64,000 bases of DNA from Flavobacterium sp. (GCF_004211145.1 NZ_SEBS01000008.1:1-64000), one strand, 5' to 3'. Counted from the first letter of the stretch, positions 37,994-47,234 are shown. The notes: generated by a model not told the origin, from the sequence alone. Program-made: numbers and translations.

Positions 37994-38518
37994 ATGAGAA
38001 AATTACACGTTTTGTGCCTGTTGCTCGTCTCGGCATCGGCATTCTGCCAAACCACCGATAAGACGCTGAGCTTTAAACAATTCGGCTGGACCATAAAAAT
38101 CCCGAGCGGTTACGCACCGAACCCTGAGGAGCAGGACGCGACCGTCGATGCCCAGATCTTGTTCCGACACCAGAAAGATCCCGCGCATTACATCGAAGCC
38201 TATTCGGAACCGTTCGACGAAAGCATCGACGGAAATTACGCGAAAGCCGCGTTGGCCGCTCGGTCGGAAGCTGTTGATGTCGCCAACCAGATGATGCCCG
38301 AATCGACCACACTCGAACAATCGGAAACCACGATAAGCGGATTGAAATTCATTGTTTTCACGACGAAACTCACCGCCGACGCGAACTTCATCTTATACAC
38401 GACGACGTTCACGCGACTGTTCAAAAACGAAGCGCTCACGATAAATGTGTATTACGCGAAGGCCGATGAAGGGCAACGACTCATCGAAGCCGTGAAACAA
38501 TCGGTGTTCAAAAAGTGA
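37994..38518 (+). CDS. Small secreted protein of unknown function
   Basis: 174 residues from ATG 37994. MRKLHVLCLLLVSASAFCQ is a signal peptide; the open frame extends to a TTG at 37976, which is not preferred. The mature part reads FKQFGWTIKIPSGYAPNPEE, LIEAVKQSVFKK and a middle with SETTISGLKFIVFTTKLTAD. This resembles small PsbP/DUF1795-like beta-sheet proteins, but the match is not firm. The stop codon overlaps the ATG of the next gene (TGATG). Confidence 0.65.
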   Translation: MRKLHVLCLLLVSASAFCQTTDKTLSFKQFGWTIKIPSGYAPNPEEQDATVDAQILFRHQKDPAHYIEAYSEPFDESIDGNYAKAALAARSEAVDVANQMMPESTTLEQSETTISGLKFIVFTTKLTADANFILYTTTFTRLFKNEALTINVYYAKADEGQRLIEAVKQSVFKK

Positions 38519-39087
38519 TGGAGAATCTGCTTCTGAACGACGGCATCGCGCAGTATTACGGAAAAGTCATTCCGACGCCCGACGTCTATCTTGAGAAATT
38601 GCTGGCGACGATCGAATGGAAAAACGATGAAGTCGTGTTGTTCGGAAAGCGCATCACGACCAAACGCAAAACGGCCTGGCACGGAAGCGAACCGTTCGCG
38701 TACAAATATTCGGGCGCGACGAAAACCGCTCTACCGTGGACGAAAGAATTGCTCGAATTGAAAGCGATCGCCGAGGAACTTTCGCGCGAAACCTACAACT
38801 CATGCCTGCTCAATTTGTATCACGACGGCAGCGAAAGCATGGGTTGGCATTCGGACGATGAAAAAACAATAGTTAAATGTTCGGCGATCGCCTCCATAAG
38901 TCTGGGCGCCGACCGTAAATTTGCATTCCGGCACAAGCGATCGAAGGAAACGGTTTCCCTGGTTCTTGAAAACGGAAGTTTGTTGGTCATGAAAGGGGAA
39001 ACCCAGGAATTTTGGCAACATGCGATCCCCAAGCAAATGAAGGTTTTGGATGCGAGGGTGAATTTGACGTTTCGGAAGTTTGGGTGA
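38518..39087 (+). CDS. AlkB-like Fe(II)/2-oxoglutarate-dependent dioxygenase
   Basis: 189 residues from ATG 38518, which shares a base with the preceding TGA. AlkB-fold landmarks: a central LNLYHDGSESMGWHSDDE with the HxD iron ligands, SISLGADRKFAFRHKRS, WQHAIPK with the distal His, and ARVNLTFRKF with the 2-oxoglutarate-binding Arg. The nucleotide-flip region includes PFAYKYSGATKTALPW. Relatives (ALKBH2/3-like) repair alkylated DNA or RNA by oxidative demethylation. No ada or adaptive-response gene is adjacent. Confidence 0.9.
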   Translation: MENLLLNDGIAQYYGKVIPTPDVYLEKLLATIEWKNDEVVLFGKRITTKRKTAWHGSEPFAYKYSGATKTALPWTKELLELKAIAEELSRETYNSCLLNLYHDGSESMGWHSDDEKTIVKCSAIASISLGADRKFAFRHKRSKETVSLVLENGSLLVMKGETQEFWQHAIPKQMKVLDARVNLTFRKFG

Positions 39088-39606
39088 AAGGGTTTATGCG
39101 TTATGCGTTGATTGGTTGATTTGAATTAATGTCTTCCGTTGGGTGTTTTGTCATTATGACGACGTAGGAGGAAGAAACTTTTTATCTTACTAAGTAACTG
39201 AATACAAATGCTTTAAAAACCACCCTGTCAGGGTAAAAATGGAACTGGTTCTAATCAAAAAAATCTCTGTTCGACCTATACCGCGTTAGGGATGGCGGCT
39301 TTGTTTGAGCTCATTTTCGAGGCACGAGAAAATAGCGAGTGCCGACAGCCCGACGGCGGCAAACCAAAATCGTGATTTAATTTGGATTTTCCTGCCGCCG
39401 GAACGCCCACACCAAAAACGTAAATAAACAACGAAAAACCTCCGCCAAAGGCACAACCGATTCTTCAAATAAACAAATCAACGCATCAACAAATCAACAA
39501 AAAACCGATCCATCAACGGAAGACATCGACTCAAATAAACAAATAAACGGTTAAACGATTAAACAATATCAAGCCACCAACGGAAGACATCGACTCAAAT
39601 GAACAA
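39088..39606. repeat. Repeat-rich intergenic region before the nuclease gene
   Basis: No gene. It contains GTTGATT-type repeats; ATGTCTTCCGTTGGGTG at 39129-39145; a palindrome ACCCTGTCAGGGT at 39222-39234; the structured element at 39283-39408; 8-bp ATCAACAA repeats at about 39470-39505; and two direct copies of CAACGGAAGACATCGACTC (within 39511-39536 and 39574-39600), which are the complement of the 39129 motif. Confidence 0.7.
39283..39408. repeat. Structured interspersed intergenic element, copy
   Basis: Starts GCGTTAGGGATGGCGGC, has a hairpin with GAGCTC / GAG-rich arms, then GTGCCGACAGCCCGACGGC, GGCA...TGCCGCC pairing, and ends GGAACGCCC. Same block order as 60537-60654 and the complement of 4684-4832. 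Confidence 0.7.
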
Positions 39607-40983
39607 ATGAACAGTGAACAAATGAACAACGCAACATACGCCATCGTCGACATAGAAACCACCGGAGGAAACGCCAGCGGCAGCCGCATAACTGAAATCG
39701 CGATCATCATCCACGACGGCGTGAACATCATTGATCGATGGGAAACGCTCGTGAATCCTCAAAAGGAAATCCCGATCCCGATTTTCGCGCTCACGGGAAT
39801 CAACAACGAAATGGTGCGCCACGCTCCTATTTTCGACGATATCGCGGCGAAAGTTCTCGACATGTTGACCGACAGGATTTTCGTTGCGCACAATGTGAAC
39901 TTCGATTATTCGTTCGTGCGACATCAGTTGGAACAAGCCGGCTTTAAATGGACCGCGAAGAAATTATGTACGGTCCGAGCCGCGAGAAAAATCAAGCCGG
40001 GTCTGCAATCGTACAGCCTCGGGAATCTTTGCCGATTCCTCGAAATCCCGTTGGAGAACAGGCACCGCGCGGGCGGAGATGCCGATGCGACGACGATACT
40101 TTTTTCAAGATTACTCCAATGGGATTTGAACGGCGATATCGAAAAAATGATAAGGAAAACCGCGCCCGACCAGCGTTTCCCGCCGAATCTTCCCGTCGGG
40201 GATTTCGAGAAATTACCTGAAAAGCCTGGTGTCTATTATTTCTACGATCGCGTCGGGAAAGTGATTTACGTGGGGAAGGCGATCAATTTGAAGAAGCGCG
40301 TCGCGTCGCACTTCAGCGGCCATAGCGTGAAACCGCAGCGCCAGTATTTCTTGCGCGATATCCACGGAATATCGTTCGAGGTCTGCGCGACCGAACTCAT
40401 GGCGTTGTTGCTGGAATGTACCGAAATCAAGAAGTTATGGCCGACGTACAACACGGCGTTGAAGCGGTTCGACCCTAAATTCGGACTGTACCGATACGAG
40501 GCGCGCAACGGCTACAACTATCTGGCTGTCGGAAAACTCAGCAAATTCCAAACGTGCATCGAGGTTTTCAGTACCGAATACGACGCGGTACATGCGCTGT
40601 TGAACCTGTCGCAAAAGTTCCACATCGACCACCGATTCTGCAAATACGGACGACCTGCCGAAGGTGAAATCGTAGTGAAATACGATAATACGAATTTGCC
40701 CGACGCAAACACCCACAACCAAAAAGTCGAAAACGCAATCAACTCCTTGCGAGAGAACAAACCGAGTTTCGCGATCATCGACAAAGGCCGATCGGACGAG
40801 GAACGCAGCTGCATCTGGGTTGAAAACGGGGAATTCTATGGCATGGGTTATATCGATTCGAGCGTCGGAATCACCGAACCGTCGGCGCTAAAAGACCACG
40901 TGACGCAATACCGCAGCAATCAATATATCAAACAGTTGATTTTTAATTATTCGAGGAAATTTCCGGGGAAGGTGTTGATTTGA
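39607..40983 (+). CDS. DnaQ-like 3'-5' exonuclease fused to a GIY-YIG (UvrC/Cho-like) nuclease domain
   Basis: 458 residues. 1-170: exonuclease fold with YAIVDIETTGG (Asp and Glu), ALTGINNEMV, AHNVNFDYSFVRHQLE (Asp) and HRAGGDADATTILF (His and Asp), all four DEDDh residues being present. 195-290: GIY-YIG domain, KPGVYYFYDRVGKVIYVGK then NLKKRVASHFSG, with a Glu at LLLECTEIKKLWP. The C-terminal 160 residues are unassigned. The pairing matches the exonuclease/Cho-type fusion known in other bacteria, thought to act in DNA repair. ATG 39622 is an equally good start, since the first five codons lie in 8-bp repeat DNA. The gene is alone and repeat-bracketed. Confidence 0.87.
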   Translation: MNSEQMNNATYAIVDIETTGGNASGSRITEIAIIIHDGVNIIDRWETLVNPQKEIPIPIFALTGINNEMVRHAPIFDDIAAKVLDMLTDRIFVAHNVNFDYSFVRHQLEQAGFKWTAKKLCTVRAARKIKPGLQSYSLGNLCRFLEIPLENRHRAGGDADATTILFSRLLQWDLNGDIEKMIRKTAPDQRFPPNLPVGDFEKLPEKPGVYYFYDRVGKVIYVGKAINLKKRVASHFSGHSVKPQRQYFLRDIHGISFEVCATELMALLLECTEIKKLWPTYNTALKRFDPKFGLYRYEARNGYNYLAVGKLSKFQTCIEVFSTEYDAVHALLNLSQKFHIDHRFCKYGRPAEGEIVVKYDNTNLPDANTHNQKVENAINSLRENKPSFAIIDKGRSDEERSCIWVENGEFYGMGYIDSSVGITEPSALKDHVTQYRSNQYIKQLIFNYSRKFPGKVLI

Positions 40984-41582
40984 GTTTGTGGGATTGGTTT
41001 GGAAATCCTGGCGGATTTTGCGTTTTGACTATTCATGAGTAGAAAATCCAGACGTGTGACTTCGGTTAAAAACAACCCTGACAGGGTGTTCCGTAAGCAT
41101 CATTAAATCAATAACTTAAACCAAAGTAAACCTCAAAAAAAATCAATTTAAATAAAATATCCAAAGACGAATAAAACGTAAACGAAGAGCCAAATCTACC
41201 AACACGCTCAGCATGAAAAATCCAGCCGAACGCGATTTCCCTATCCCGTAAAGCGACAAGATTCCAAGTGAAGATTTCGATTCAAACAAATCAATAATCG
41301 ATCGATTACACGCAACAGATTTTTGCTTCTGCGTCGCCAGAATGACAAAACGCAACTGAAGAGCGATTTTTGCTTAATACCTAAACTACAAACACCCAAC
41401 GGCAGACAACAACTCAAATAAACGCATCAACACATCAACGCATCAACCAAAAACAATACATTACAACTTTCCACGTTAACCTTACCAACAACAATCCGTT
41501 AATAAAAAACAGTTAACAGCGTATTCCTCCACCCAAAAAATGCGCATTTTTGTTCAAGACAAATTAAAACCTCGATATTTTT
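40984..41582. repeat. Intergenic region with palindrome and short repeats
   Basis: No convincing gene. ACCCTGACAGGGT at 41075-41087; a further copy of the CACCCAACGG(C/A)AGACA ... ACTCAAAT motif at 41393-41419; 8-bp CATCAACA/CATCAACG repeats at 41420-41450. A 70-codon frame at 41143-41355 lacks any recognisable pattern. Confidence 0.6.
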
Positions 41583-42299
41583 ATGCAATTCCTCACATTA
41601 CTGCTCCAAGCCGAACCGGTTACCGACACGATCGCAAATGCAACCGACGCCGCAACAGCCACTGTAGCCGTTACTGAAAACGTCTCCTATCTCGACTTCG
41701 TGCTCAAAGGCGGAATCATGATCTATCCGTTGATCGTACTTCTATTCTTTTGCGTTTACGTGATCATCGAGCGCGCGATGTCGATCAAAAAACTTTCAAA
41801 ACAAGATCCGAATCTCATGAGCGAAGTAAAATCGCAATTGCGTGCCGGACGCATTGATAACGCCGTGATGCTTTGCAGCCGCGACGGAAACTCGACGGCG
41901 ACGATCTTGAAAAGCGGCATCCAGACGATCGGACGTCCAATTAGCGAAATCGAATCGGTGATGGAAAAAACGGCGAACATTGAAATCGCGAAAATGGAAA
42001 AAGGACTCGGCTACCTCGGATTGATTTCAGGTGTCGCGCCAATTCTCGGATTTATCGGAACGATTGCCGGGGTTATCAAGATTTTCCACTCGATCTCGAC
42101 AACGGGTAATTTGAACATCCAGACCATTTCAGGCGGATTGTACGAGAAAATGATCTCGTCGGGCGCAGGACTTGTCGTCGGGGTTATCGCCTATGCCGGG
42201 TATCACCTTTACAACATGGTCATTGACGGTTTCACGGTGAAAGCCGAAGCCCAGACACTAGAAATCATAAACGTAATCCAGTCTCCAGATGGCAATTAA
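41583..42299 (+). CDS. exbB: MotA/TolQ/ExbB proton channel family protein
   Basis: 238 residues with three membrane segments: GGIMIYPLIVLLFFCVYVII, then GLYEKMISSGAGLVVGVIAYAGY, and between them LGYLGLISGVAPILGFIGTIAGVIKIF, the ExbB/TolQ signature. The cytoplasmic part carries the charged helix around KKLSKQDPNLMSEVKSQL. With ExbD it forms the proton-driven motor that energises TonB-dependent transport or Tol. No tonB or tol gene is adjacent, so ExbB versus TolQ is not settled. Confidence 0.88.
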   Translation: MQFLTLLLQAEPVTDTIANATDAATATVAVTENVSYLDFVLKGGIMIYPLIVLLFFCVYVIIERAMSIKKLSKQDPNLMSEVKSQLRAGRIDNAVMLCSRDGNSTATILKSGIQTIGRPISEIESVMEKTANIEIAKMEKGLGYLGLISGVAPILGFIGTIAGVIKIFHSISTTGNLNIQTISGGLYEKMISSGAGLVVGVIAYAGYHLYNMVIDGFTVKAEAQTLEIINVIQSPDGN

Positions 42300-42684
42300 A
42301 AGAAAAAGGCGTTTCGAGCCCGAGTTGTTCTCGGCGTCTATGAGCGACATCATGTTCTTTTTGTTCCTGTTTTTCCTCATCATCTCGACGCTGGCCAACC
42401 CGAACGTGATCAAGTTGACCTTGCCCAAAGCCGAGTCGACCGAAACCACGAAAAAAGACCATTTGACGCTTTCAGTCACGCCTGAAAAGCAATACTTCCT
42501 GAACAAGGACGAAATTCCGTTCGACCAATTGGAACTTGAACTCGCGCAACGTGTGCAGAATTCGGGCGACAAAAACGTCGTGATCCGAATTCCGGCCGAC
42601 CTTATGGTCCAGGATCTTGTCGATTTGATGCAGATCGGCGTGAAACTCAAGCTCAATTTCGTAATCGCGACGGCCAAGAACTGA
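42289..42684 (+). CDS. exbD: ExbD/TolR family biopolymer transport protein
   Basis: 131 residues. A short basic N-terminus KRKRRFEPELFSASMSDIMF precedes one membrane helix FLFLFFLIISTLANP with the essential Asp (MSDIM) at its start. The periplasmic domain carries HLTLSVTPEKQYFLNKDEI and VVIRIPADLMVQDLVDLM. Partner of the overlapping exbB gene (11-base overlap). Confidence 0.88.
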   Translation: MAIKRKRRFEPELFSASMSDIMFFLFLFFLIISTLANPNVIKLTLPKAESTETTKKDHLTLSVTPEKQYFLNKDEIPFDQLELELAQRVQNSGDKNVVIRIPADLMVQDLVDLMQIGVKLKLNFVIATAKN

Positions 42685-43070
42685 TGTGGCGCAACCTGCT
42701 TCTCGTAGCTTTCGGAGGCGCGGCAGGAAGCGTTTTACGATATTTGGCATCGGTTCTGACCGCGAAATACATATCGTCGGCATTTCCGATCGCAACTTTT
42801 GCCGTAAATGTTTTAGGTTGTTTTCTCGTCGGGTTTTTCTTCGGATATCTTGAAAAAAACCAATTATCCGATTCGGGAATGAAATGGCTTTTGATCACAG
42901 GTTTCTGTGGCGGATTCACGACCTTCTCGGCGTTCTCGCTCGAAAACATAAAGCTTTTCCAAAACGGGAATCCCGCACTCGCACTAATTTACATCGGTTC
43001 AAGCATCATCACGGGATTGGCCGCCGTCTGGCTAGGACTCGTAATTTCGGACCTTCAGCAATCTGCGTAA
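42684..43070 (+). CDS. crcB: Fluoride channel CrcB/Fluc
   Basis: 128 residues with four membrane helices. Signatures are VAFGGAAGSVLRYLAS, NVLGCFLVGFFFGYLEK and ITGFCGGFTTFSAFSLE (the GxTTFSTF pore motif). It exports fluoride as a dual-topology dimer. The ATG overlaps the exbD TGA by one base. No fluoride riboswitch was seen. Confidence 0.93.
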   Translation: MWRNLLLVAFGGAAGSVLRYLASVLTAKYISSAFPIATFAVNVLGCFLVGFFFGYLEKNQLSDSGMKWLLITGFCGGFTTFSAFSLENIKLFQNGNPALALIYIGSSIITGLAAVWLGLVISDLQQSA

Positions 43071-43285
43071 AATCTGCATCATCAAAAAAAAACAAACTCC
43101 ATCCTGTTCAACAAGATGAGAAGCTCTCTTAGTGACTTCGTGCATTCGTGTCTTCGTGTCAAAAAATTGAAGTTCCTTTGAACCTCGATGCGTTCAATAA
43201 AAAATAAACAAAAACTCCCGTTTACGCTCACAATGAATTACTAAATGCCAACTCCATTTACGAAAAAGATGTAAATTCGCACCCT

Positions 43286-44290
43286 ATGAACGAGCAGGAT
43301 TTTCAACAAATCAACGCTTTACTGGCGTCTCCAAAACGCATCGCAATCATCCCGCACCGCAGCCCTGACGGCGACGCAATGGGCTCGACTTTGGCGTTGT
43401 ATCACTTCCTTTTGAAACTCGGGCACGAGCCGACGGTCATCGCGCCCAATGAATTCCCGGATTTCCTTGCGTGGTTGCCATCGTCCGAAACGGTTCTGGT
43501 ATTCGAAAAAAATAAGGAAAGCGTAACCAAAGTATTGGAATCGGCCGAAATCATTTTCACGCTCGATTTCAACGCCTTGCACCGAACCGGCGAAATGGAA
43601 CACACGCTCGCGAAGCTCAAGGGATTGTTCATTATGATCGACCACCATCAAAAACCCGACGGTTATGCGAAGTTCATGTTCTCGAACACGGCTTACGGAT
43701 CGACGTGCGAGATGATTTACGACTTCATTTCAGGCCTCGGCAAAAAGGATCTGATCGACAAGACCATCGCGACTTGCATTTATTGCGGCATCATGACCGA
43801 TTCAGGTTCGTTCCGGTTTCCGTCGACCACAAGCAAGACGCATCGCATCGTCGCCGACCTGATCGACCTCGGCATAGAAAACGGCCAAATCCACAACGCG
43901 GTTTACGACAGCAATACGTACAACAGTCTGCAATTGCTAGGAAAAGCATTGCAGAACCTAAAAGTTGTCCCGAACAAAAAAACGAGTTATACCACGCTTT
44001 CACAACACGATCTCGACACGTTCGGTTATGTGAAAGGCGATACTGAAGGCGTCGTGAATTACGGCCTGAGTCTAAAAGGCATCAATTTCACGGCAATTTT
44101 TATCGAGCATAGAGACGAGAACATCATCAAGATCTCGTTCCGCTCAAAAGGCGATTTCGACGTGAACCAATTCGCGCGCGATCATTTTAACGGAGGCGGC
44201 CACATCAACGCCGCGGGCGGAAAATCCTTGACATCGCTCGAGGAAACCGTGCGCAAGTTCGAAGGCCTCGTTTCCCAAATCACCATTTAG
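43286..44290 (+). CDS. nrnA: DHH-family oligoribonuclease / pAp phosphatase NrnA
   Basis: 334 residues. Metal-binding motifs are HRSPDGDAMGSTLALY, FTLDFNALHRTG and MIDHHQKPDGYA (the DHH motif), then a middle block IYCGIMTDSGSFRFP with Asp, and a C-terminal DHHA1 domain with GGGHINAAGG that binds the nucleotide. It degrades short RNAs and dephosphorylates pAp. First gene of a run with gldI and two isomerases (two bases to gldI). Confidence 0.92.
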   Translation: MNEQDFQQINALLASPKRIAIIPHRSPDGDAMGSTLALYHFLLKLGHEPTVIAPNEFPDFLAWLPSSETVLVFEKNKESVTKVLESAEIIFTLDFNALHRTGEMEHTLAKLKGLFIMIDHHQKPDGYAKFMFSNTAYGSTCEMIYDFISGLGKKDLIDKTIATCIYCGIMTDSGSFRFPSTTSKTHRIVADLIDLGIENGQIHNAVYDSNTYNSLQLLGKALQNLKVVPNKKTSYTTLSQHDLDTFGYVKGDTEGVVNYGLSLKGINFTAIFIEHRDENIIKISFRSKGDFDVNQFARDHFNGGGHINAAGGKSLTSLEETVRKFEGLVSQITI

Positions 44291-44292
44291 CC

Positions 44293-44856
44293 ATGAAACT
44301 AAAACACATCCTACTATTTTCGCTAATCGCATTGGTTACGGCTTGCTGCAGCCAGCAACAGGCGCGCAAACCGGTTTCCCACTCGGGCGGCACGTTCATG
44401 CAGGAATCGGTGGAACGCAACAAGAAATTGGTCGCGGGCGAGGAAGGAAAAATCGATTCCATCATCAAAAGCAACCCGAACCAAAAATACCTCGCATCGA
44501 AAAAAGGCTATTGGTATACGTATATCAAGCAAAATACAGCCGATACGTTGCGTCCGAGGAAAGGCGACATCGCGTATTTCAACTACGAATTGACCGACCT
44601 TGACGGAAACGTGATCTACTCGGAACTCGAATTGCGTCCGCAGGAATATTACGTCGACAAAGAACAAAAGATCATGATGGGATTGCGCCACGGCATCAAG
44701 CTTATGCACAAGAACGAAACCGTGAAATTTCTGTTCCCGTCTCACATGGGTTACGGCTACCACGGCGATAACCGTCGCATCAGGCAAAACCAACCGCTTA
44801 TTTGTACCGTAACTTTGACCGATTTTAAACCCGAACAAAAAACCACTACCGAATAA
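44293..44856 (+). CDS. gldI: Gliding motility lipoprotein GldI, FKBP-type peptidyl-prolyl isomerase
   Basis: 187 residues. The leader LLFSLIALVTAC ends in a lipobox. The C-terminal half is FKBP-like: YWYTYIKQNTADTLRPRKGD, GLRHGIKLMHKNETVKFLFP and SHMGYGYHGDNRRIRQNQP. GldI is needed for gliding in Flavobacterium johnsoniae and probably folds exported motility or T9SS proteins. The order nrnA-gldI-isomerase supports the assignment. Two Cys in a row (ACCS) leave the lipidated one to be the first. Confidence 0.9.
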   Translation: MKLKHILLFSLIALVTACCSQQQARKPVSHSGGTFMQESVERNKKLVAGEEGKIDSIIKSNPNQKYLASKKGYWYTYIKQNTADTLRPRKGDIAYFNYELTDLDGNVIYSELELRPQEYYVDKEQKIMMGLRHGIKLMHKNETVKFLFPSHMGYGYHGDNRRIRQNQPLICTVTLTDFKPEQKTTTE

Positions 44857-44857
44857 C

Positions 44858-45985
44858 ATGAAAAGAAGCATTTTCGCACTTCTGCTTGCCCTTGCATTCG
44901 TCTCTTGCAAGGATGAAAACAAAGACCTCGCCGACGGTTTGTATGCCGAAATCCACACCAACAAAGGCGACATCCTATTAGAACTCGAATATGAAAAAGC
45001 GCCGATCACAGTTGCGAATTTCGTATCCTTGGCCGAAGGAAAAAACCCATTCGTCGACCAACAATTCAAAGGCAAACCATTTTATGACGGATTGAAATTC
45101 CACCGCGTCGTGAGCAGTTTCATGATCCAGGGTGGCGATCCGCTAGCCGACGGTTCGGGCGGTCCGGGTTACAAATTCAGCGACGAGTTCGGCGGGCTTG
45201 GACACGATCGTGCGGGAACGCTTTCGATGGCGAACGCGGGACCGGGCACAAACGGAAGCCAATTTTTCATTACGCATGTTCCGACGCCCCAGCTCGACGG
45301 ACGCCACTCGGTGTTCGGGTATGTCGTGACCGGGCAGGAAGTCGTGGATTCGATCGCTCAGGACGACGTGATGGAAAACGTAAAAATCATCCGCGTGGGC
45401 GAAGCCGCAAAACGTTTCGACGCCGTGAAGACGTTCAACGATTATTTCGCAAAAGAAGCCGAGAGCCAGAAAAAACAAGCCGCTATCGCCGCCGAAAATG
45501 AAAAAGCTTACCAAGACAAATACGGAGCGGTCATGAATGGGAAAGTCACCAATTTCGCGGCGTTGCGCAAGACGGCTACGAAGACCGCGTCGGGACTTGA
45601 ATTCGTGATCACCAAGAAAGGTTCGGGCGAAAAACCGGCCAATGGCGACATGACCTTCATGAACTATGCGGGCTATCTCGAAAACGGCCTGTTGTTCGAC
45701 AGCAACATGATCGAAGTCGTACAGCAATACGGAAAGTTCGACCAAAATCGCGAGCGCGGCGGCGGTTATTTGCCGATGCCGTTCAAATACGGACCGGAAG
45801 GTCAATTGATTCCAGGCTTCAAAGAAGGAATGGCACAACTTTCGTATGGCGACAAAGCCGTGCTGTTCATACCCGCATCATTGGGTTACGGAGCAGCGGG
45901 AGCGGGCGGCATCATTCCACCTGACGCCAATCTGGTGTTCGAGGTCGAACTCGTCAAGAATCCGAAAGAAAACAAATCCAACTAA
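44858..45985 (+). CDS. Lipoprotein with fused cyclophilin and FKBP isomerase domains
   Basis: 375 residues. The leader MKRSIFALLLALAFVSC has a lipobox. 27-190: cyclophilin domain with VANFVSLAEGKN, GLKFHRVVSSFMIQGGDP, GTLSMANAGPGTNGSQFFIT and LDGRHSVFGYVVTG. A charged linker follows to about 240, then an FKBP domain with TKTASGLEFVITKKGSGEKP, NYAGYLENGLLFDSN and LIPGFKEGMAQLSYGDKAVL. Such two-family immunophilins have been described from Flavobacterium. It starts one base after the gldI stop and probably assists folding in the periplasm. Confidence 0.92.
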   Translation: MKRSIFALLLALAFVSCKDENKDLADGLYAEIHTNKGDILLELEYEKAPITVANFVSLAEGKNPFVDQQFKGKPFYDGLKFHRVVSSFMIQGGDPLADGSGGPGYKFSDEFGGLGHDRAGTLSMANAGPGTNGSQFFITHVPTPQLDGRHSVFGYVVTGQEVVDSIAQDDVMENVKIIRVGEAAKRFDAVKTFNDYFAKEAESQKKQAAIAAENEKAYQDKYGAVMNGKVTNFAALRKTATKTASGLEFVITKKGSGEKPANGDMTFMNYAGYLENGLLFDSNMIEVVQQYGKFDQNRERGGGYLPMPFKYGPEGQLIPGFKEGMAQLSYGDKAVLFIPASLGYGAAGAGGIIPPDANLVFEVELVKNPKENKSN

Positions 45986-46011
45986 ATTCGTCATATCATA
46001 AAATTCAAGAC

Positions 46012-47205
46012 ATGAAAGTAAAAGTAATGTTCCTACTGTTGCTCGCCTTTGGAGTGACGCACGCACAAAACAAACCGCAGCCGGCAAAACCTAAAACCGC
46101 TGCCAAATCCGCCGCGAAACCTGCTGTGAAACCTGCAAACGCGGGCGAAGGCATGTTTGCCGAAATCGAAACATCGAAAGGAAAAATCGTACTCGAGCTC
46201 GAGTTCGTAAAAACGCCCGTAACCGTTGCGAACTTCGTGTCGTTGGCCGAGGGAAACAACCCGCAGGTTAACGAAAAATACAAAGGGAAACGCTTTTACG
46301 ACGGCCTTAAGTTCCACCGCGTCATCAAGGACTTCATGATCCAGGGCGGCGATCCGTTGGGAACAGGCGGAGGCGACCCGGGTTATAAATTCAAGGACGA
46401 AATCACCGATTTGAAACACACAGGCCCAGGAACACTTTCAATGGCTAACGCCGGTCCGGGCACGAACGGAAGCCAGTTCTTCATCACGCACAAGGAAACG
46501 TCTTGGCTCAACGGAAAACACACGGTCTTCGGTCATGTCGTAACAGGTCAGGATGTCGTGAACGCGATTGCCCAGGACGATGTGATCAACAAGGTAACGA
46601 TCGTGCGCAAAGGAAAAGCAGCCAAGAATTTCGATGCTCCGAAGATCTTCGCCGACTATTTCGCGAACAAATCGGTAGACGAGAAAAAACAGGCCGAGGA
46701 AGCCAAGAGAAAAGCTGACGAAGCCGCGGCTGCCAAGAAGATAGCCGACGAAAAAGCGAATGCCGTAAAAGCGCAGAAAAAACCGTATCTCGACGGATTG
46801 CGTGCCACGGCAATCACGACCGACAGCGGCCTGCAATATAAAATCCTCAAAAAAGGACAAGGAATCAAACCTGCCGATGGAACGCAAGTCTACATTTACT
46901 ATGCGGGTTACCTCGAGGACGGAACACTTTTCGATTCCAATTTCGAGGACATCGCCAAAGAATATGGCCGTTTCGACGAACAACGCGCAGCCGGAGGCGG
47001 ATACAAACCTTTCCCGTTCACGGCCGGAAACAAAAGCGGCTTGATCCCCGGATTCATCGAAGCGCTTGAAAAAATGAACCTCGGTGACCGACTCATCGCC
47101 TTCATTCCATCCAAATTGGGATATGGCGAACAAGGAGCAGGCGGCGTCATCCCGCCCAACGCGAACATCATTTTCGAAATTGAATTGGTTGAGAAAATGC
47201 CATAA
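46012..47205 (+). CDS. Periplasmic cyclophilin-FKBP fusion, paralogue
   Basis: 397 residues. The leader MKVKVMFLLLLAFGVTHAQ is cut by signal peptidase I (no lipobox Cys), followed by a K/P/A-rich segment to about 45. Cyclophilin 45-215 (GLKFHRVIKDFMIQGGDPLG, GPGTLSMANAGPGTNGSQFF, LNGKHTVFGHVVTG), a lysine/alanine coiled-coil linker (KKQAEEAKRKADEAAAAKK), then FKBP 270-397 (DSGLQYKILKKGQGIKPADG, YYAGYLEDGTLFDSN, LGYGEQGAGGVIPPNANIIF). It duplicates the previous gene but is soluble instead of membrane-tethered. A terminator follows. Confidence 0.92.
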   Translation: MKVKVMFLLLLAFGVTHAQNKPQPAKPKTAAKSAAKPAVKPANAGEGMFAEIETSKGKIVLELEFVKTPVTVANFVSLAEGNNPQVNEKYKGKRFYDGLKFHRVIKDFMIQGGDPLGTGGGDPGYKFKDEITDLKHTGPGTLSMANAGPGTNGSQFFITHKETSWLNGKHTVFGHVVTGQDVVNAIAQDDVINKVTIVRKGKAAKNFDAPKIFADYFANKSVDEKKQAEEAKRKADEAAAAKKIADEKANAVKAQKKPYLDGLRATAITTDSGLQYKILKKGQGIKPADGTQVYIYYAGYLEDGTLFDSNFEDIAKEYGRFDEQRAAGGGYKPFPFTAGNKSGLIPGFIEALEKMNLGDRLIAFIPSKLGYGEQGAGGVIPPNANIIFEIELVEKMP

Positions 47206-47234
47206 AAAAATCCGGCTTAGGCCGGATTTTTTTT
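47203..47234 (+). terminator. Rho-independent terminator of the nrnA-gldI-isomerase run
   Basis: AAAAAATCCGGC TTAG GCCGGATTTTTTTT, a perfect stem just after the last stop. Confidence 0.85.

Noticed and set aside
41143..41355. 70-codon minus-strand frame in the intergenic region
   Set aside because: Hydrophobic patches come from AT-rich DNA; no plausible export signal, no family, and it lies among repeats.
41583..43070. Defence-type ExbBD system (for example Zorya-like)
   Set aside because: The channel pair is of ordinary length and followed by crcB; no helicase, nuclease or other defence partner.
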